64,000 nt of DNA, from NCBI RefSeq assembly GCF_003259695.1, contig NZ_PZJH01000005.1, positions 1 to 64,000 on the forward strand. Reading direction: 5' to 3'. Below the pieces are notes generated by a model. That model was not told the origin of the DNA. It was given only the letters and a program-made list of their open reading frames with translations, and did not search any database. The DNA is from Macrococcus epidermidis (GTDB taxonomy: Bacteria > Bacillota > Bacilli > Staphylococcales > Staphylococcaceae). Made by a program: the position numbers and the translations under genes. This document shows, in pieces, positions 35,938-46,046 of the stretch. Position 1 is the first letter of the stretch; the number at the start of each line of letters is the position of its first letter.

Positions 35938-36600
35938 ATGAATTTAGCGAAATATATTGATCATACTGCTTTGAAACCAGAAACGACGACTGCCCAAATC
36001 GAACAGCTTGCGCAAGAAGCACGTGAATACGGATTTATGAGTGTCTGTGTGAACCCGACACATGTAAAGTATGCACATGCTTTATTAGAAGGCACTGATG
36101 TACTCGTATGTACGGTGATTGGATTCCCATTAGGAGCAAACACACCAACAGTGAAAGCATTTGAAACGAAAGATGCAATTGCGAATGGTGCAGGTGAAGT
36201 TGATATGGTGATTAATATTGGTGCGGCTAAAAGTGGCAACTTTGATTTAGTACGTGAAGATATTAAAGCGGTAGTCGATGCTGCAGGAGATGTTACGACG
36301 AAAGTAATTATCGAAACAAGTCTGTTAACTGATGAAGAGAAAGTAAAAGTTTGCGAAATTGCGAAAGAAGTAGGTGCGGATTTCGTTAAGACTTCTACAG
36401 GATTCTCAACTGGTGGAGCAACAGTCGCAGATGTGAAATTAATGCGTGAAACAGTAGGACCTGATATGGGTGTGAAAGCATCTGGTGGTGTGCGTTCTTA
36501 TGAAGACGTTAAAGCGATGATTGATGCAGGTGCTACACGTATCGGTGCATCAGCTGGTGTACAAATTTTAAAAGGTGAAGAAGCTAAAGGGGATTATTAA
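35938..36600 (+). CDS. deoC: Deoxyribose-phosphate aldolase
   Basis: A 220-residue class I aldolase with [17 protein letters not shown] at the start, the Schiff-base lysine in KVIIETSLL / [14 protein letters not shown], and [13 protein letters not shown]. It splits deoxyribose-5-phosphate into acetaldehyde and glyceraldehyde-3-phosphate. ATG 35938 follows AGGGAGGAAT; a longer in-frame extension to 35887 covers the promoter and is not used. Confidence 0.96.
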   Translation: MNLAKYIDHTALKPETTTAQIEQLAQEAREYGFMSVCVNPTHVKYAHALLEGTDVLVCTVIGFPLGANTPTVKAFETKDAIANGAGEVDMVINIGAAKSGNFDLVREDIKAVVDAAGDVTTKVIIETSLLTDEEKVKVCEIAKEVGADFVKTSTGFSTGGATVADVKLMRETVGPDMGVKASGGVRSYEDVKAMIDAGATRIGASAGVQILKGEEAKGDY

Positions 36601-36623
36601 TTCCCTTTCACTTTTCGTATAAA

Positions 36624-36637
36624 AGAAAACGCTTACA
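36624..36637 (+). promoter_or_regulatory. Candidate CcpA cre site before pdp
   Basis: AGAAAACGCTTACA matches the classical cre TGWAARCGYTWNCW except for the first base. It lies between deoC and pdp, where CcpA could repress or block elongation when glucose is present. Confidence 0.5.
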
Positions 36638-36659
36638 AAATAAATGGAGGTCATTAACT

Positions 36660-37961
36660 ATGAGAATGGTAGACATTATTGCAAAGAAACGTGACGGACA
36701 TGCATTATCGAAAGAAGAAATCGAGTTTTTCATCAAAGGATATACGAATGGTGAAATCCCTGATTATCAGGCATCAAGTTTAGCGATGGCGATATTCTTC
36801 CAGGATATGAACGATGAAGAACGTGCTAACTTAACGATGGCGATGGTTGAAAGTGGCGATCAGATTGACTTAAGCGCTATAGAAGGTGTGAAGGTTGATA
36901 AGCATTCAACTGGCGGTGTTGGTGATACGACAACTTTAGTATTAGGACCATTAGTAGCAGCGCTTGATATTCCGGTTGCGAAGATGAGTGGCCGTGGATT
37001 AGGACATACAGGTGGGACAATTGATAAATTAGAAGCGGTAGAAGGATTCCATGTTGAAATTTCAGAAGAAGACTTCGTTAAGATTGTAAATGAAGATAAG
37101 TTAGCGGTTATCGGACAAACAGGCAATTTAACACCGGCAGATAAGAAATTATATGCATTACGTGATGTTACAGGAACAGTGAACAGTATCCCGCTAATCG
37201 CCTCAAGTATTATGAGTAAGAAGATTGCAGCAGGAGCAGACGCGATCGTATTAGATGTTAAGACAGGTGCCGGAGCATTTATGAAGACTGAAGAAGATGC
37301 AGAGCAGCTTGCACATGCAATGGTTAAAATCGGAAATAACGTTGGACGTAACACGATGGCGATTATCTCTGATATGAGTCAACCGTTAGGATTTGCAATC
37401 GGAAATGCATTAGAAGTGAAAGAAGCGATTGAAACATTACGCGGTGAAGGACCTGAAGACTTAACAGAACTGGTGCTTACTTTAGGAAGTCAAATGGTCG
37501 TGTTAGCGGGTAAAGCAGAATCATTAGATGAAGCACGTACGAAATTGCAGGAAGTAATTGATAATGGTAAAGCGTTAGAGAAATTTAAGACATTCCTTGC
37601 AAACCAAGGTGGGGATGCATCAGTCGTAGATGATGTATCTAAGTTACCGCAAGCAGAGTATGTTATTGAAGTACCAGCGAAAGCAAGTGGTGTCGTAAGC
37701 AAGATTGTAGCAGATGAAATCGGAGTGGCTTCGATGTTACTTGGGGCAGGACGCGCTACGAAAGAAGACGTTATTGATTTAGCAGTAGGATTGATGCTAC
37801 GTAAGAAAGTCGGCGACAAAGTTGAAGCGGGCGAATCACTTGTAACAATATACGCAAACCGAGATAATGTAGAAGACGTTATGAATAAGATTTACGACAA
37901 TATTGAAATTGCAGACAGTGCAGAAGCACCAGTATTGATTCATAAAGTTATTACTGAATAG
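36660..37961 (+). CDS. pdp: Pyrimidine-nucleoside phosphorylase
   Basis: A 433-residue enzyme with the family signature [17 protein letters not shown] and the phosphate-binding [10 protein letters not shown]. It cleaves uridine and thymidine with phosphate, releasing (deoxy)ribose-1-phosphate, which DeoB and DeoC then use. The start at [17 protein letters not shown] follows GGAGG by nine bases. It shares the cluster with deoC. Confidence 0.97.
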   Translation: MRMVDIIAKKRDGHALSKEEIEFFIKGYTNGEIPDYQASSLAMAIFFQDMNDEERANLTMAMVESGDQIDLSAIEGVKVDKHSTGGVGDTTTLVLGPLVAALDIPVAKMSGRGLGHTGGTIDKLEAVEGFHVEISEEDFVKIVNEDKLAVIGQTGNLTPADKKLYALRDVTGTVNSIPLIASSIMSKKIAAGADAIVLDVKTGAGAFMKTEEDAEQLAHAMVKIGNNVGRNTMAIISDMSQPLGFAIGNALEVKEAIETLRGEGPEDLTELVLTLGSQMVVLAGKAESLDEARTKLQEVIDNGKALEKFKTFLANQGGDASVVDDVSKLPQAEYVIEVPAKASGVVSKIVADEIGVASMLLGAGRATKEDVIDLAVGLMLRKKVGDKVEAGESLVTIYANRDNVEDVMNKIYDNIEIADSAEAPVLIHKVITE

Positions 37962-37982
37962 TTGGATTTCGATTGGATTGGA

Positions 37983-38274
37983 TGTGAGAGCGATGTGTCC
38001 AATAAACATGAGATATTGGACAAGTCGAATGGAAAATCTGGTCAAATCAGATCAACGTGTCCAATAAACATGAGATATTGGACAAGTCGAATGGAAAATC
38101 TGGTCAAATCAGATCAACGTGTCCAATAAACATGAGATATTGGACAAGTCGAACGGAAAATCTGGTCAAATCAGATCAACGTGTCCAATAAACATGAGAT
38201 ATTGGACAAGTCGAGCGGAAAATCTGGTCAAATCAGATCAATGTGTCCAATAAACACGAGATATTGGACAAGTC
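37983..38274. repeat. 62-base tandem hairpin array with leader motif (pdp-deoB gap)
   Basis: The leader TGTGAGAGC (37983-37991) is followed after GATG by the array. GTGTCC starts at 37995, 38057, 38119, 38181 and 38243: four full 62-base units and a fifth hairpin ending at 38274. Each unit has stem TGTCCAATA / TATTGGACA around a 9-base loop. The spacer carries a second inverted repeat, ATCTG / CAGAT. Units differ by only one to three bases. The spacers are the same in each unit, so this is not CRISPR. It shares leader and stem pattern with the array at 55552. Confidence 0.92.
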
Positions 38275-38321
38275 ACCACTGAAATCCACCGAAATTAGTA
38301 CAACGCAAAGGAGAGATAATT

Positions 38322-39491
38322 ATGAAATTTAATAGAATTCATTTAATCGTAATGGACTCTGTAGGTATCGGTGAAGCACCGGATGCTGACAAGTTTGGCG
38401 ATGTTGGTAGTCACACTTTAAAACATACGTTAGAAGGTTACGAAGGACAGTTACCAAACTTAGAACGTTTAGGTTTAGGAAATATTGCTGATCTTCCAGT
38501 AGTAAATAAAGTAGATGAACCGGTTGGCTATTATACGAAATTGTCTGAAGCATCAGTTGGCAAAGATACGATGACTGGACACTGGGAGATTATGGGGTTA
38601 AATATCGATAAACCGTTTAAAGTTTATCCTGATGGATTCCCTGAGGAGCTCGTACAAGCAATCGAAGAAATGACTGGACGCAAAGTTGTTGCCAATAAAC
38701 CGGCATCAGGTACAGCAATCATTGACGAGTGGGGCGAACATCAAATGAAGACTGGTGATTTAATCGTCTATACTTCAGCTGACCCTGTGTTACAAATTGC
38801 TGCACATGAAGATATTATTCCGTTAGATGAACTATATGAAATCTGTGAGAAAGTGCGTGAGTTTACAAAGGATCCTAAATACTTGATTGGTCGTATTATT
38901 GCAAGACCATATGTAGGGGAACCTGGAAACTTTACGAGAACATCTAACCGTCATGATTATGCGTTGAAACCTTTCGGACGTACAGTAATGAATGAAATGA
39001 AAGATGCGGGATTAGATGTAATCGCAATTGGCAAGATTAATGATATTTATGACGGCGAAGGTGTCACTGAGTCAATCCGTACGAAAGATAACATGGATGG
39101 TATGGATAAGTTATTAGAAGTTGTAAAACGTGATTTCAAAGGTTTAAGCTTCTTAAACTTAGTAGATTTTGATGCATTATATGGTCATCGTCGTGATAAA
39201 GAAGGTTATATGAATGCGATTAAAGCATTTGATGAGCGTTTAGGAGAATTATTAGATGAACTTCGTGAAGATGATTTATTGTTCATTACTGCAGATCATG
39301 GTAACGATCCAACAATGCCTGGAACAGATCATACGAGAGAATATGTACCGTTATTGATGTATTCTAAATCAATCGGCAATGGTGAACTTTCAGGACATGA
39401 CACATTTGCTTCAATTGGTGCTACGATTGCAGATAACTTTGAAGTGAAATTACCTGAGTTCGGAGAGAGTTATTTAAGTGAATTGAAATAG
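38322..39491 (+). CDS. deoB: Phosphopentomutase
   Basis: A 389-residue alkaline-phosphatase-superfamily enzyme with [12 protein letters not shown] at the metal site, the catalytic Thr in KDTMTGHWE, and [20 protein letters not shown]. It interconverts ribose-1- and ribose-5-phosphate (and the deoxy forms), linking pdp and deoC. It is separated from pdp by the hairpin array, which could affect read-through from the deo promoter. The ribosome site is AAAGGAGAG. Confidence 0.97.
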   Translation: MKFNRIHLIVMDSVGIGEAPDADKFGDVGSHTLKHTLEGYEGQLPNLERLGLGNIADLPVVNKVDEPVGYYTKLSEASVGKDTMTGHWEIMGLNIDKPFKVYPDGFPEELVQAIEEMTGRKVVANKPASGTAIIDEWGEHQMKTGDLIVYTSADPVLQIAAHEDIIPLDELYEICEKVREFTKDPKYLIGRIIARPYVGEPGNFTRTSNRHDYALKPFGRTVMNEMKDAGLDVIAIGKINDIYDGEGVTESIRTKDNMDGMDKLLEVVKRDFKGLSFLNLVDFDALYGHRRDKEGYMNAIKAFDERLGELLDELREDDLLFITADHGNDPTMPGTDHTREYVPLLMYSKSIGNGELSGHDTFASIGATIADNFEVKLPEFGESYLSELK

Positions 39492-39500
39492 AAACAAATA

Positions 39501-39536
39501 AAAATGGCTCGCTACATATTGTAGTGAGCCATTTTT
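39501..39536. terminator. Bidirectional terminator after deoB
   Basis: AAAATGGCTCGCTAC and GTAGTGAGCCATTTTT form a near-perfect stem around ATATT between convergent genes. Confidence 0.88.
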
Positions 39537-39828
39537 ATATCACTTGTCGTTCAATCGCGCGTAATGTATTAAAGAAGTCCATGATCTCTTCAAAGTGGGT
39601 GCCACGATTTTTATAATGATATTCTATAAAGTATATGGCATCAGCAAGTTTTTGTGGCAAATCATACTGGATGCTCATTGTTGATTTAAATTTTTTAAGA
39701 TCTATAGAATGGATTTCATCATAATATTTATTATAAAGATCGATGGATTCTTCTAAACCATACGACATAATTAAGTTTAAACGTTCTTTTTCTGTAAACA
39801 TGTCTATCATCTCCATGGTAGACATCAT
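39535..39828 (-). CDS. Small cytosolic protein of unknown function
   Basis: Up to 97 residues, mostly helical, rich in Tyr, Glu and Lys (ERLNLIMSYGLEESIDLYNKYYDEI), with no signal or membrane segment. The start may be 39828 (after AAAGGGG) or the ATG at 39801 (nine bases after GGAG). I recognise no family. Codon use fits a real gene and it shares a terminator region with deoB. Confidence 0.6.
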   Translation of the reverse strand: MMSTMEMIDMFTEKERLNLIMSYGLEESIDLYNKYYDEIHSIDLKKFKSTMSIQYDLPQKLADAIYFIEYHYKNRGTHFEEIMDFFNTLRAIERQVI

Positions 39829-39879
39829 ACCCCTTTAATATTGAGGTGGAGTGAATTTAAAGTAAATTATCTGTAAATA

Positions 39880-40560
39880 TTAGTTTTCAGCAATACTTTT
39901 AATGAATGTTTTCATTTTGTCGTAATCATTGACTGAACGGGAAAGGAAGAATTTCTTCTGTTTACGTACGAGTAGATTACGTTTATTCGTTATCGCTTCA
40001 CCTGTAAATTTAAGTCCTCGCCATGTTTCTTTCTGAACTTTAATATGCTGAATATAGAAGACCTCATCAAGTGGTTTACTAAACAGTGCTGCATGCATGA
40101 ATTTATAGAGTTCACCTGGTGTACTATTCGTTTCTGAAGTGCTTGAAGTCCCTTTATTATCACGCATAAAGTCTCCGGTATAGATTGGTAGGTCTGTTAT
40201 ATTAACATTTGGACGTGTGAATATGGCTAAGTAAAGATGATGGTCTGTGATATCACCGATGTATAGTTCTTCCTGTCGCTCGTTATATTTTACGAGTAAT
40301 TCTACTACCCAGAATGTTATTGCGATAAGTAGAATGATGACAATCAGAATAATAATCCATGAAGGAATATTTGTAAGTTCACTAATGTTTTCGGTAAAGA
40401 AAAAGTCTAAAGTAAAGGGTAATACACTATATATGTCCGGAAATAATAAAACAATAACCATTTGTAGTATCTGCTCAAATATAAGTAATATAAAAATAAC
40501 GAAAAGTGTTGTGTATACGAACGGTAAAAGTTTATTTACTGGTGTTCGTGTAAAAAGCAT
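39880..40560 (-). CDS. Membrane protein of unknown function
   Basis: 226 residues with two or three hydrophobic segments in the first 90 (PFVYTTLFVIFILLIFEQIL, IPSWIIILIVIILLIAITFW) and a cytosolic C-terminal half (LYIGDITDHHLYLAIFTRPN, FYIQHIKVQKETWRGLKF) that resembles a small beta-rich domain. The ribosome site is ACGAGG. No family is recognised and there is no clear operon partner. Confidence 0.65.
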   Translation of the reverse strand: MLFTRTPVNKLLPFVYTTLFVIFILLIFEQILQMVIVLLFPDIYSVLPFTLDFFFTENISELTNIPSWIIILIVIILLIAITFWVVELLVKYNERQEELYIGDITDHHLYLAIFTRPNVNITDLPIYTGDFMRDNKGTSSTSETNSTPGELYKFMHAALFSKPLDEVFYIQHIKVQKETWRGLKFTGEAITNKRNLLVRKQKKFFLSRSVNDYDKMKTFIKSIAEN

Positions 40561-40612
40561 AAATAAAACCTCGTTTCTTAAAGTACAAACACTACAATAA
40601 CATGTTTTTTAT

Positions 40613-40648
40613 TTTTTTTATAGATTTTTATAGATTTTTATAGTTTTT
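40613..40648. repeat. Short AT tandem repeat between divergent genes
   Basis: The 11-base unit TATAGATTTTT is repeated in tandem (about three copies, the last altered) in the divergent promoter region of the genes at 40560 and 40722. The period is close to one DNA helical turn, so it may be a bent or A/T-tract element. Confidence 0.55.
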
Positions 40649-40721
40649 TAATAGTTTCGCTTAAAAGAAGGATGAATGGGGTATAGTGAAATAAAATAAC
40701 GTAGATAAAGGGGACGTCACT

Positions 40722-41330
40722 ATGAAATGTAACTGTAAAAAGACGACTGGTACGGTCGGTGCAATTGTATTTGTTGCAGCGAGTGGAGCACTATATTATT
40801 TCTTAACGAAAAATCAAAAACAAAACGATGAGGTACAAAATTTGAAACATAATGATGAGAAGAAAAAAAGCGTCAATGTTGAACTTGTAAAACCGGAATC
40901 GACACCACCTGAAGCTGTAGGTAAAGAGTTTCATATGCCACACTTTATGGTGAAGAATTTAGTAGTAACGCCAAACGATAATGGTGTTGCTTTCCGCTTA
41001 GATTATAGAATTGATCGTGTGTTATACAATTATTTAATGCATAATACACCACATTATCGCTTCAGGTTTACATTACCACTTGAATTGAAGTCTTATTTTG
41101 AAGGTAATGGTACAGCTAAAGTTTTAGGTGAACTTGTATATGGTACCGGAGAAAAGTCAGATTACAGCGTAACGTTTAACTTTAAGAAGCATGATGACAT
41201 TGATCGTGCAAAGATGTATGAAATTGGTGAGATGACTGGGCCGTATCATTTAGATATTGTTGATGAACAGTTAAAAGTATTGAACGAATATGATGATGTT
41301 TATGCAGCCACTAATTTAATTAGATTTTAA
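40722..41330 (+). CDS. Membrane-anchored protein of unknown function
   Basis: 202 residues. One hydrophobic segment near the start (TVGAIVFVAASGALYYFLT) would anchor it in the membrane. A charged linker leads to a beta-rich domain of about 130 residues (FHMPHFMVKNLVVTPNDNGV, YRFRFTLPLELKSYF). The early Cys residues (CNCKK) precede the helix and do not form a lipobox. The family is not recognised. Confidence 0.65.
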   Translation: MKCNCKKTTGTVGAIVFVAASGALYYFLTKNQKQNDEVQNLKHNDEKKKSVNVELVKPESTPPEAVGKEFHMPHFMVKNLVVTPNDNGVAFRLDYRIDRVLYNYLMHNTPHYRFRFTLPLELKSYFEGNGTAKVLGELVYGTGEKSDYSVTFNFKKHDDIDRAKMYEIGEMTGPYHLDIVDEQLKVLNEYDDVYAATNLIRF

Positions 41331-41353
41331 TCAATGATTTGTTGTGATTGAGA

Positions 41354-41385
41354 AAAAAATCCACCTCAGCCGAGGTGGATTTTTA
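41354..41385. terminator. Bidirectional terminator between 40722 gene and luxS
   Basis: AAAATCCACCTC and GAGGTGGATTTTT are complements around AGCC, with T-runs on both strands. Confidence 0.9.
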
Positions 41386-41386
41386 A

Positions 41387-41872
41387 TTATTCTACTGGTG
41401 ATTTACCTTCTTGATAAATATTTCTCCAGCCTTCTTTTTTACTTAACATTTCTTTAGCGATAGATTGCGCACCTTCTAATGAGTGGCTTGCAGCCCATCC
41501 GCATTGTACTTCGTTACATGCTGGTACTTCTGTAGCAGCAAGAACGTCATTTAATGTTTTTTCAAGGATAACTAACACGTCTTCATAGTCATCATGATTA
41601 ATTAGTGATAGGTAGAATCCTGTCTGACATCCCATTGGTGATAAATCTACAACTTTATCTGTATGGTTACGGATGTTCTCAGCCATTAAATGTTCTAATG
41701 AATGAAGTGCAGGCATTTCCATATGTTCTTTGTTTGGTTGTTTGAAACGGATATCGTATTTGTTAATAACATCGCCATTGATACCTTCTTTAATACCTGC
41801 TAAACGTACGAATGGTGCGTCTACGATTGTGTGGTCTAAGTTAAAGCTTTCAACGTTCATTTTTTGTGTCAT
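41387..41872 (-). CDS. luxS: S-ribosylhomocysteine lyase LuxS
   Basis: 161 residues. The metal site is HSLEH (57-61) plus Cys124 in NEVQCGW; the catalytic Cys82 is in GCQTGFY. It converts S-ribosylhomocysteine to homocysteine and the AI-2 precursor. It is the third gene of a minus-strand operon with mccB and yrrT-mccA, so homocysteine would pass directly to cystathionine synthesis. It starts 14 bases after mccB with an AGGAGG site. Confidence 0.97.
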   Translation of the reverse strand: MTQKMNVESFNLDHTIVDAPFVRLAGIKEGINGDVINKYDIRFKQPNKEHMEMPALHSLEHLMAENIRNHTDKVVDLSPMGCQTGFYLSLINHDDYEDVLVILEKTLNDVLAATEVPACNEVQCGWAASHSLEGAQSIAKEMLSKKEGWRNIYQEGKSPVE

Positions 41873-41886
41873 GATGTGCCTCCTAA

Positions 41887-43032
41887 TTATTTAAGTAATG
41901 CAAATCCTTCTTTTAAGTCTTCTAATAAATCTTCACTATCTTCAATACCCACTGAAATACGTACTAATCCATCAGTGATGCCTAATTCTAAACGACGTTC
42001 ACGTGGAATAGATGCATGTGTCATTTGACTTGGTACAGAGATTAAACTTTCAACTGCACCTAATGATTCAGCTAATGTAAAGTATTTTAAAGATTTTACA
42101 AGTAATTCAGCATTTTCTTTAGAACCGACATCAAAAGAAATCATACCACCAAATCCAGTTGCTTGTGATTCATGAATTGCTTTACGTTCTGCATCTAATA
42201 ATGATGGATGGAAGATATTTGTTACTTTATCTTGTGATTGTAGGAATTCGATAATTTTCATCGTTGTTTTTTCAGTTTGTTCCATACGTAATGCTAGTGT
42301 TTTAATGCCACGTACAAGTAAGAAACTATCTTGTGGCCCAAGAATGCCACCAACAGAGTTCTGGATAAAGTGGATTTGTTCTGATAATTCAGGCGTACGA
42401 GAAACAAGTAATCCGGCTACAACATCACTATGACCACCGATATATTTTGTTGCTGAATGTAATACGATGTCAACACCTAGATCGATTGGATTCTGGAAAT
42501 ATGGTGTCATAAATGTATTATCTACTACAGAAATTAAGTTGTTTGCTTGTGCGATTTCTACCATTGCACGAATGTCAGTAACATTGAGTAATGGATTTGT
42601 CGGTGTTTCGATATATAACATCTTAGTTTCAGGTGTAATTGCCGCTTTTACCGCTTCAACATCTGTTGTATCTACAAACGTTGATTTAATACCGATACGG
42701 TCAAATACTTTAGTAAATACGCGGTATGTTCCGCCGTATACGTCGCTACCTACTACGATATGGTCACCAGCATTTAACAGCATCACTACTGTTGATACTG
42801 CTGCCATACCTGAACCGAATGCGAAACCTTCGTGTCCATGTTCAAGGTCTGCGATTAATGTTTCTAAGGCAGTACGCGTTGGGTTTTTCGTACGAGAATA
42901 CTCATAACCTTGACGTAAGTTACCAATACCATCTTGTTTATATGTACTTGTCTGATAAATTGGTGCATTGACTGATCCTGTAAAAGCATCAGTCGTTTGT
43001 CCACCATGAATCATCATTGTTTTTTTCTTCAT
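41887..43032 (-). CDS. mccB: Cystathionine gamma-lyase/synthase family PLP enzyme MccB
   Basis: A 381-residue Cys/Met-metabolism PLP enzyme with [22 protein letters not shown], the PLP lysine in [17 protein letters not shown], and [15 protein letters not shown]. Next to mccA it most likely splits cystathionine to cysteine. Cystathionine gamma-synthase (MetI) activity cannot be excluded by sequence alone. It begins two bases after the upstream gene stop. Confidence 0.92.
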   Translation of the reverse strand: MKKKTMMIHGGQTTDAFTGSVNAPIYQTSTYKQDGIGNLRQGYEYSRTKNPTRTALETLIADLEHGHEGFAFGSGMAAVSTVVMLLNAGDHIVVGSDVYGGTYRVFTKVFDRIGIKSTFVDTTDVEAVKAAITPETKMLYIETPTNPLLNVTDIRAMVEIAQANNLISVVDNTFMTPYFQNPIDLGVDIVLHSATKYIGGHSDVVAGLLVSRTPELSEQIHFIQNSVGGILGPQDSFLLVRGIKTLALRMEQTEKTTMKIIEFLQSQDKVTNIFHPSLLDAERKAIHESQATGFGGMISFDVGSKENAELLVKSLKYFTLAESLGAVESLISVPSQMTHASIPRERRLELGITDGLVRISVGIEDSEDLLEDLKEGFALLK

Positions 43033-43034
43033 TG

Positions 43035-44555
43035 TTATTCTCCTTTAATATTAAATATTGCTTGTGATAAATATCTGTCACTTGCATCCGGGAAGATGAC
43101 TACGATATTTTGATTCGTAAAGTGTTGTTGCTGATTTAAAGCCGCCTGTAATGCAGCACCAGATGAACTACCTTGCATTAACCCTTCAAGCTTAGCAAGT
43201 TCTGACACTTTTGTAAAAGCATCGATATCAGAAATCGTTTCAACAGCATCGATTAAATCTTTTGGTAAGAAGTCTGGCCATTTTTCAACACCGATACCTT
43301 CAGTTCTGTGACTGCCTGATGCTCCACCATTTAATATTGAACCTTCCGGCTCCACGATTACTTTATGTGCATCTTTAAAGTAGTGTGCTAGCCCTGTAAA
43401 AGTACCACCTGAGCCAGCGCCGGCTACGATCATATCAACGCGTCCAACATCCGCGATAATTTCATTGGCAAGTCCTTCATAACTAGAAGGATTATCAGGT
43501 GATTCGAATTGATTTGTGAAGAATGCGCCAGTTTCCTGTGCATATTTCAAAGCTTCCTCGCGTGCAAATAGCATCCCTTTTTCTGTTGGTGTATTGATAA
43601 TTTCTGCGCCTAAAGCACGCATGATGCTTTGTTTTTCAACACTGAACTTCTCTGGAACGTATACACGTAATTTTAAATCATACTTCTGGCATACGAGAGC
43701 TAACCCGATACCAGTATTTCCGGCTGTTGCTTCTACGACTTGACCGTTTTTAATATCGCCGCGATCTAACGCTTTCGTAATAATATTTAGACCTAGACGA
43801 TCTTTTACCGAACCACCTAAATTATGGTTCTCTAGTTTTGCGAATATACGATTTCCCTTATTTAATGGGAATGCTGTAATTTCTACCATTGGTGTGTGAC
43901 CGATTAAATCAAATGGTTTTTTTATTGTTTTTTTTTCTAAAATTTGCAGGTGTGCAAAGCGGTTAAGTTGCGTATCGTGATAATCGAAGCCGTTGCGACT
44001 CGCGATGCTTTCCATTGTCTCTTTTAATGGATAGTATTCACGGTTTAAATCTTCTACTAAATTATTAAAGCCAAGTGACGTATAATGCTCTATCATCGAC
44101 TGTTTCTCTTCTTCAGAATTGAAGATTGTATCTAAAATGATGACGCGGCCACCTTCATTTAATAATTCCGCATACTTACCGATAGCGATATCTTTTTCTG
44201 TATCCGTTAAGTGATGGAATGCAAATGAAGAAATAAATGTGTCAGCTGGTTGCTGTTTAAAGTTTAAAAAGTCACCACGTTCAAAAGAAATCCCTGTCTT
44301 CTTTTCTCCGATGGCAGCCATTTCTTCACTCGGTTCAATCGCACGTACGTTTAAACCTTGCTGTAAAAGGTAATTAGTTAAGTTACCGGTACCCGGTCCA
44401 AATTCTACAACATCACCTTTAGCATGTTTCACTGCTTGGGCAATCATAAAGTCATAGTTCACAAAAACATCTTTATATTCAGGATCCTGACCAGTTACGA
44501 AATTATCGTATTCTGATGCCCAGTCTTTAAATATATCCATAAAAGGTAAGCTCAT
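43035..44555 (-). CDS. Fused SAM-methyltransferase (YrrT) and cystathionine beta-synthase (MccA)
   Basis: One open frame of 506 residues holds two enzymes. Residues 1-208 are a class I methyltransferase like Bacillus YrrT (VVEFGPGTGNLTNYLLQ, ISSFAFHHLTDTEKD). Residues about 215-506 are a PLP beta-synthase of the CysK/MccA group (FDLIGHTPMVEI, PLP lysine in NLGGSVKDRLG, EATAGNTGIGLA, GSSSGAAL). In B. subtilis these are separate genes of the yrrT-mtnN-mccA-mccB operon. The product would condense serine or O-acetylserine with homocysteine. Upstream, an AATTCC-containing stretch near 44600 vaguely resembles CymR sites. Confidence 0.9.
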   Translation of the reverse strand: MSLPFMDIFKDWASEYDNFVTGQDPEYKDVFVNYDFMIAQAVKHAKGDVVEFGPGTGNLTNYLLQQGLNVRAIEPSEEMAAIGEKKTGISFERGDFLNFKQQPADTFISSFAFHHLTDTEKDIAIGKYAELLNEGGRVIILDTIFNSEEEKQSMIEHYTSLGFNNLVEDLNREYYPLKETMESIASRNGFDYHDTQLNRFAHLQILEKKTIKKPFDLIGHTPMVEITAFPLNKGNRIFAKLENHNLGGSVKDRLGLNIITKALDRGDIKNGQVVEATAGNTGIGLALVCQKYDLKLRVYVPEKFSVEKQSIMRALGAEIINTPTEKGMLFAREEALKYAQETGAFFTNQFESPDNPSSYEGLANEIIADVGRVDMIVAGAGSGGTFTGLAHYFKDAHKVIVEPEGSILNGGASGSHRTEGIGVEKWPDFLPKDLIDAVETISDIDAFTKVSELAKLEGLMQGSSSGAALQAALNQQQHFTNQNIVVIFPDASDRYLSQAIFNIKGE

Positions 44556-44708
44556 TATTATTTTCCGCTCCTATACTTTAAGTAATCTTATCGGTTAACT
44601 CGGAATTAATAATAACATGGTACAAAGTAGAAAACAACGAAATAGTTTGTGAATCTAGTCACAATAAGTTATAATAGTAATATTACAAAATTTGGAAGTT
44701 GGTGGCAT

Positions 44709-45251
44709 ATGAAGAGGATTGTTGTTTTACCATATGATAGTATTTGGCAGCATTTGTTTTTAGATGAAAGCAGAAAATTAAAAAATAGTATTAAAGAGCA
44801 CGCCGATAATATATTACATATCGGTTCAACAGCAGTTCCTGGTATGTCGGCTAAACCAATTATTGATATGATGATCGTCACTAAAAGTTTGCAGCTCTTT
44901 GAAACGCAGCATATGGCTTTAATCAATTTAGGTTATGAAAGCATCACACCGGAATTTAAAGATAGTCTGCAATATGTGAAGCGCATTTCAGGTGACAGAA
45001 CGCATCAACTCTATATTTTTCCTGTAGGTCACGAAAAGATTATTGAAATGACTGCTTTTACCAGTTATTTAAAATATTATCCGAGCGAGATGGAACGCTA
45101 TAATAGTGTGAAAAGAGAACTCGCTAAAATGTATCCATTTGATGTGCAGACCTATGAACAGTCTAAACTGATCTTTGTAACTGTGATGACGGTAAAAGCA
45201 GTGGACTGGTATAGTGATAGAACATCTCATGAAGATGTTTCAATAATTTAA
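44709..45251 (+). CDS. GrpB/UPF0157-family protein
   Basis: 180 residues with a nucleotidyltransferase-like fold: the GSTAVPGMSAKPIIDMMIV signature near residue 40 is the family hallmark and may be an active site. Biochemical function is unknown for most members. ATG 44709 is chosen over an upstream ATG because the family starts with the VLPYDSIWQHLF segment. Confidence 0.82.
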   Translation: MKRIVVLPYDSIWQHLFLDESRKLKNSIKEHADNILHIGSTAVPGMSAKPIIDMMIVTKSLQLFETQHMALINLGYESITPEFKDSLQYVKRISGDRTHQLYIFPVGHEKIIEMTAFTSYLKYYPSEMERYNSVKRELAKMYPFDVQTYEQSKLIFVTVMTVKAVDWYSDRTSHEDVSII

Positions 45252-45253
45252 GT

Positions 45254-45290
45254 CTAAGATTGAAGTAATTACTTCAGTCTTATTTTTTTA
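45254..45290 (+). terminator. Terminator of the GrpB-like gene
   Basis: TAAGATTGAAG and CTTCAGTCTTA pair with one mismatch around TAATTA, followed by TTTTTTT. Confidence 0.8.
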
Positions 45291-45371
45291 TCATTTTAAA
45301 GAATAATACAAAAATAGTGGAAATTTTGTTATTATTACTAAATAAATGCATCTTTTAAAGGAGTCGAAAAT

Positions 45372-46046
45372 ATGCCGTCAATATTAATCGTAGAAGATGA
45401 ACTTGAGATTGCTGAACTTATAAAGTTTATTCTCGTGCGTGAAGGATTCGAAAAAGTTGATATTGCTTCTACATTTGCACAGGCGAAGTCGATGATTAGT
45501 GCGCATTATGATACGTATCTACTGGATATAAATCTTGGAGATGGGTCAGGTTATGATCTTGGCAATGAAATACGAGAAATGACCGATGCGCCGATTCTTT
45601 ATGTATCGGCAAATACGCAGGATAGAGATAAGATTAAAGGCTTTCAAAATGGAGCAGATGATTATATTACAAAGCCATTTAATCCAATGGAACTTGCAGT
45701 GAGAGTAAAAGTCAATGTCGAGCGTTATATGAAGTCCGGTAAAAAAGAAAAGGCGTTATATTCATTTGATGAACGTAATGCAGAATTAACTGTAAGAGAT
45801 AAGAAATATCTCCTTTCAGGAAAACAATATTTATTGATGCAATACTTATATGAACATCAGGATGAAATCTGTACGAAAGAGCAGATTTATGAAGCGGTGT
45901 GGGAAAATCAATTTGTAGACGATAATACCGTAATGGTGCATATCAGAAAGTTAAGAGAAAAGCTCGAAGTTGAGCCGAGTAAACCGAAATTATTATTAAC
46001 GTCACGTGGTATCGGCTATATTTTAAAATCAGGTGAGGATAGATGA
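45372..46046 (+). CDS. OmpR-family response regulator
   Basis: 224 residues. The receiver domain has phospho-acceptor Asp52 (YLLDINLGDG) and the conserved Lys in DDYITKPF. The C-terminal winged helix has ENQFVDDNTVMVHIRKLREKL and LLTSRGIGYIL. Its stop overlaps the kinase start by 4 bases (ATGA), giving a co-translated pair. There is no ABC transporter or other obvious target next door, so the signal is unknown. Confidence 0.92.
   Translation: MPSILIVEDELEIAELIKFILVREGFEKVDIASTFAQAKSMISAHYDTYLLDINLGDGSGYDLGNEIREMTDAPILYVSANTQDRDKIKGFQNGADDYITKPFNPMELAVRVKVNVERYMKSGKKEKALYSFDERNAELTVRDKKYLLSGKQYLLMQYLYEHQDEICTKEQIYEAVWENQFVDDNTVMVHIRKLREKLEVEPSKPKLLLTSRGIGYILKSGEDR

Noticed and set aside
36860-37354. 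Long minus-strand frame opposite pdp
   Set aside because: It is an overlap with a highly conserved enzyme gene; composition is that of a shadow frame.
37995-38274. Regular repeats that resemble a CRISPR array
   Set aside because: The segments between the repeats are themselves identical from unit to unit, there are no cas genes nearby, and the whole 62-base unit is the repeat.
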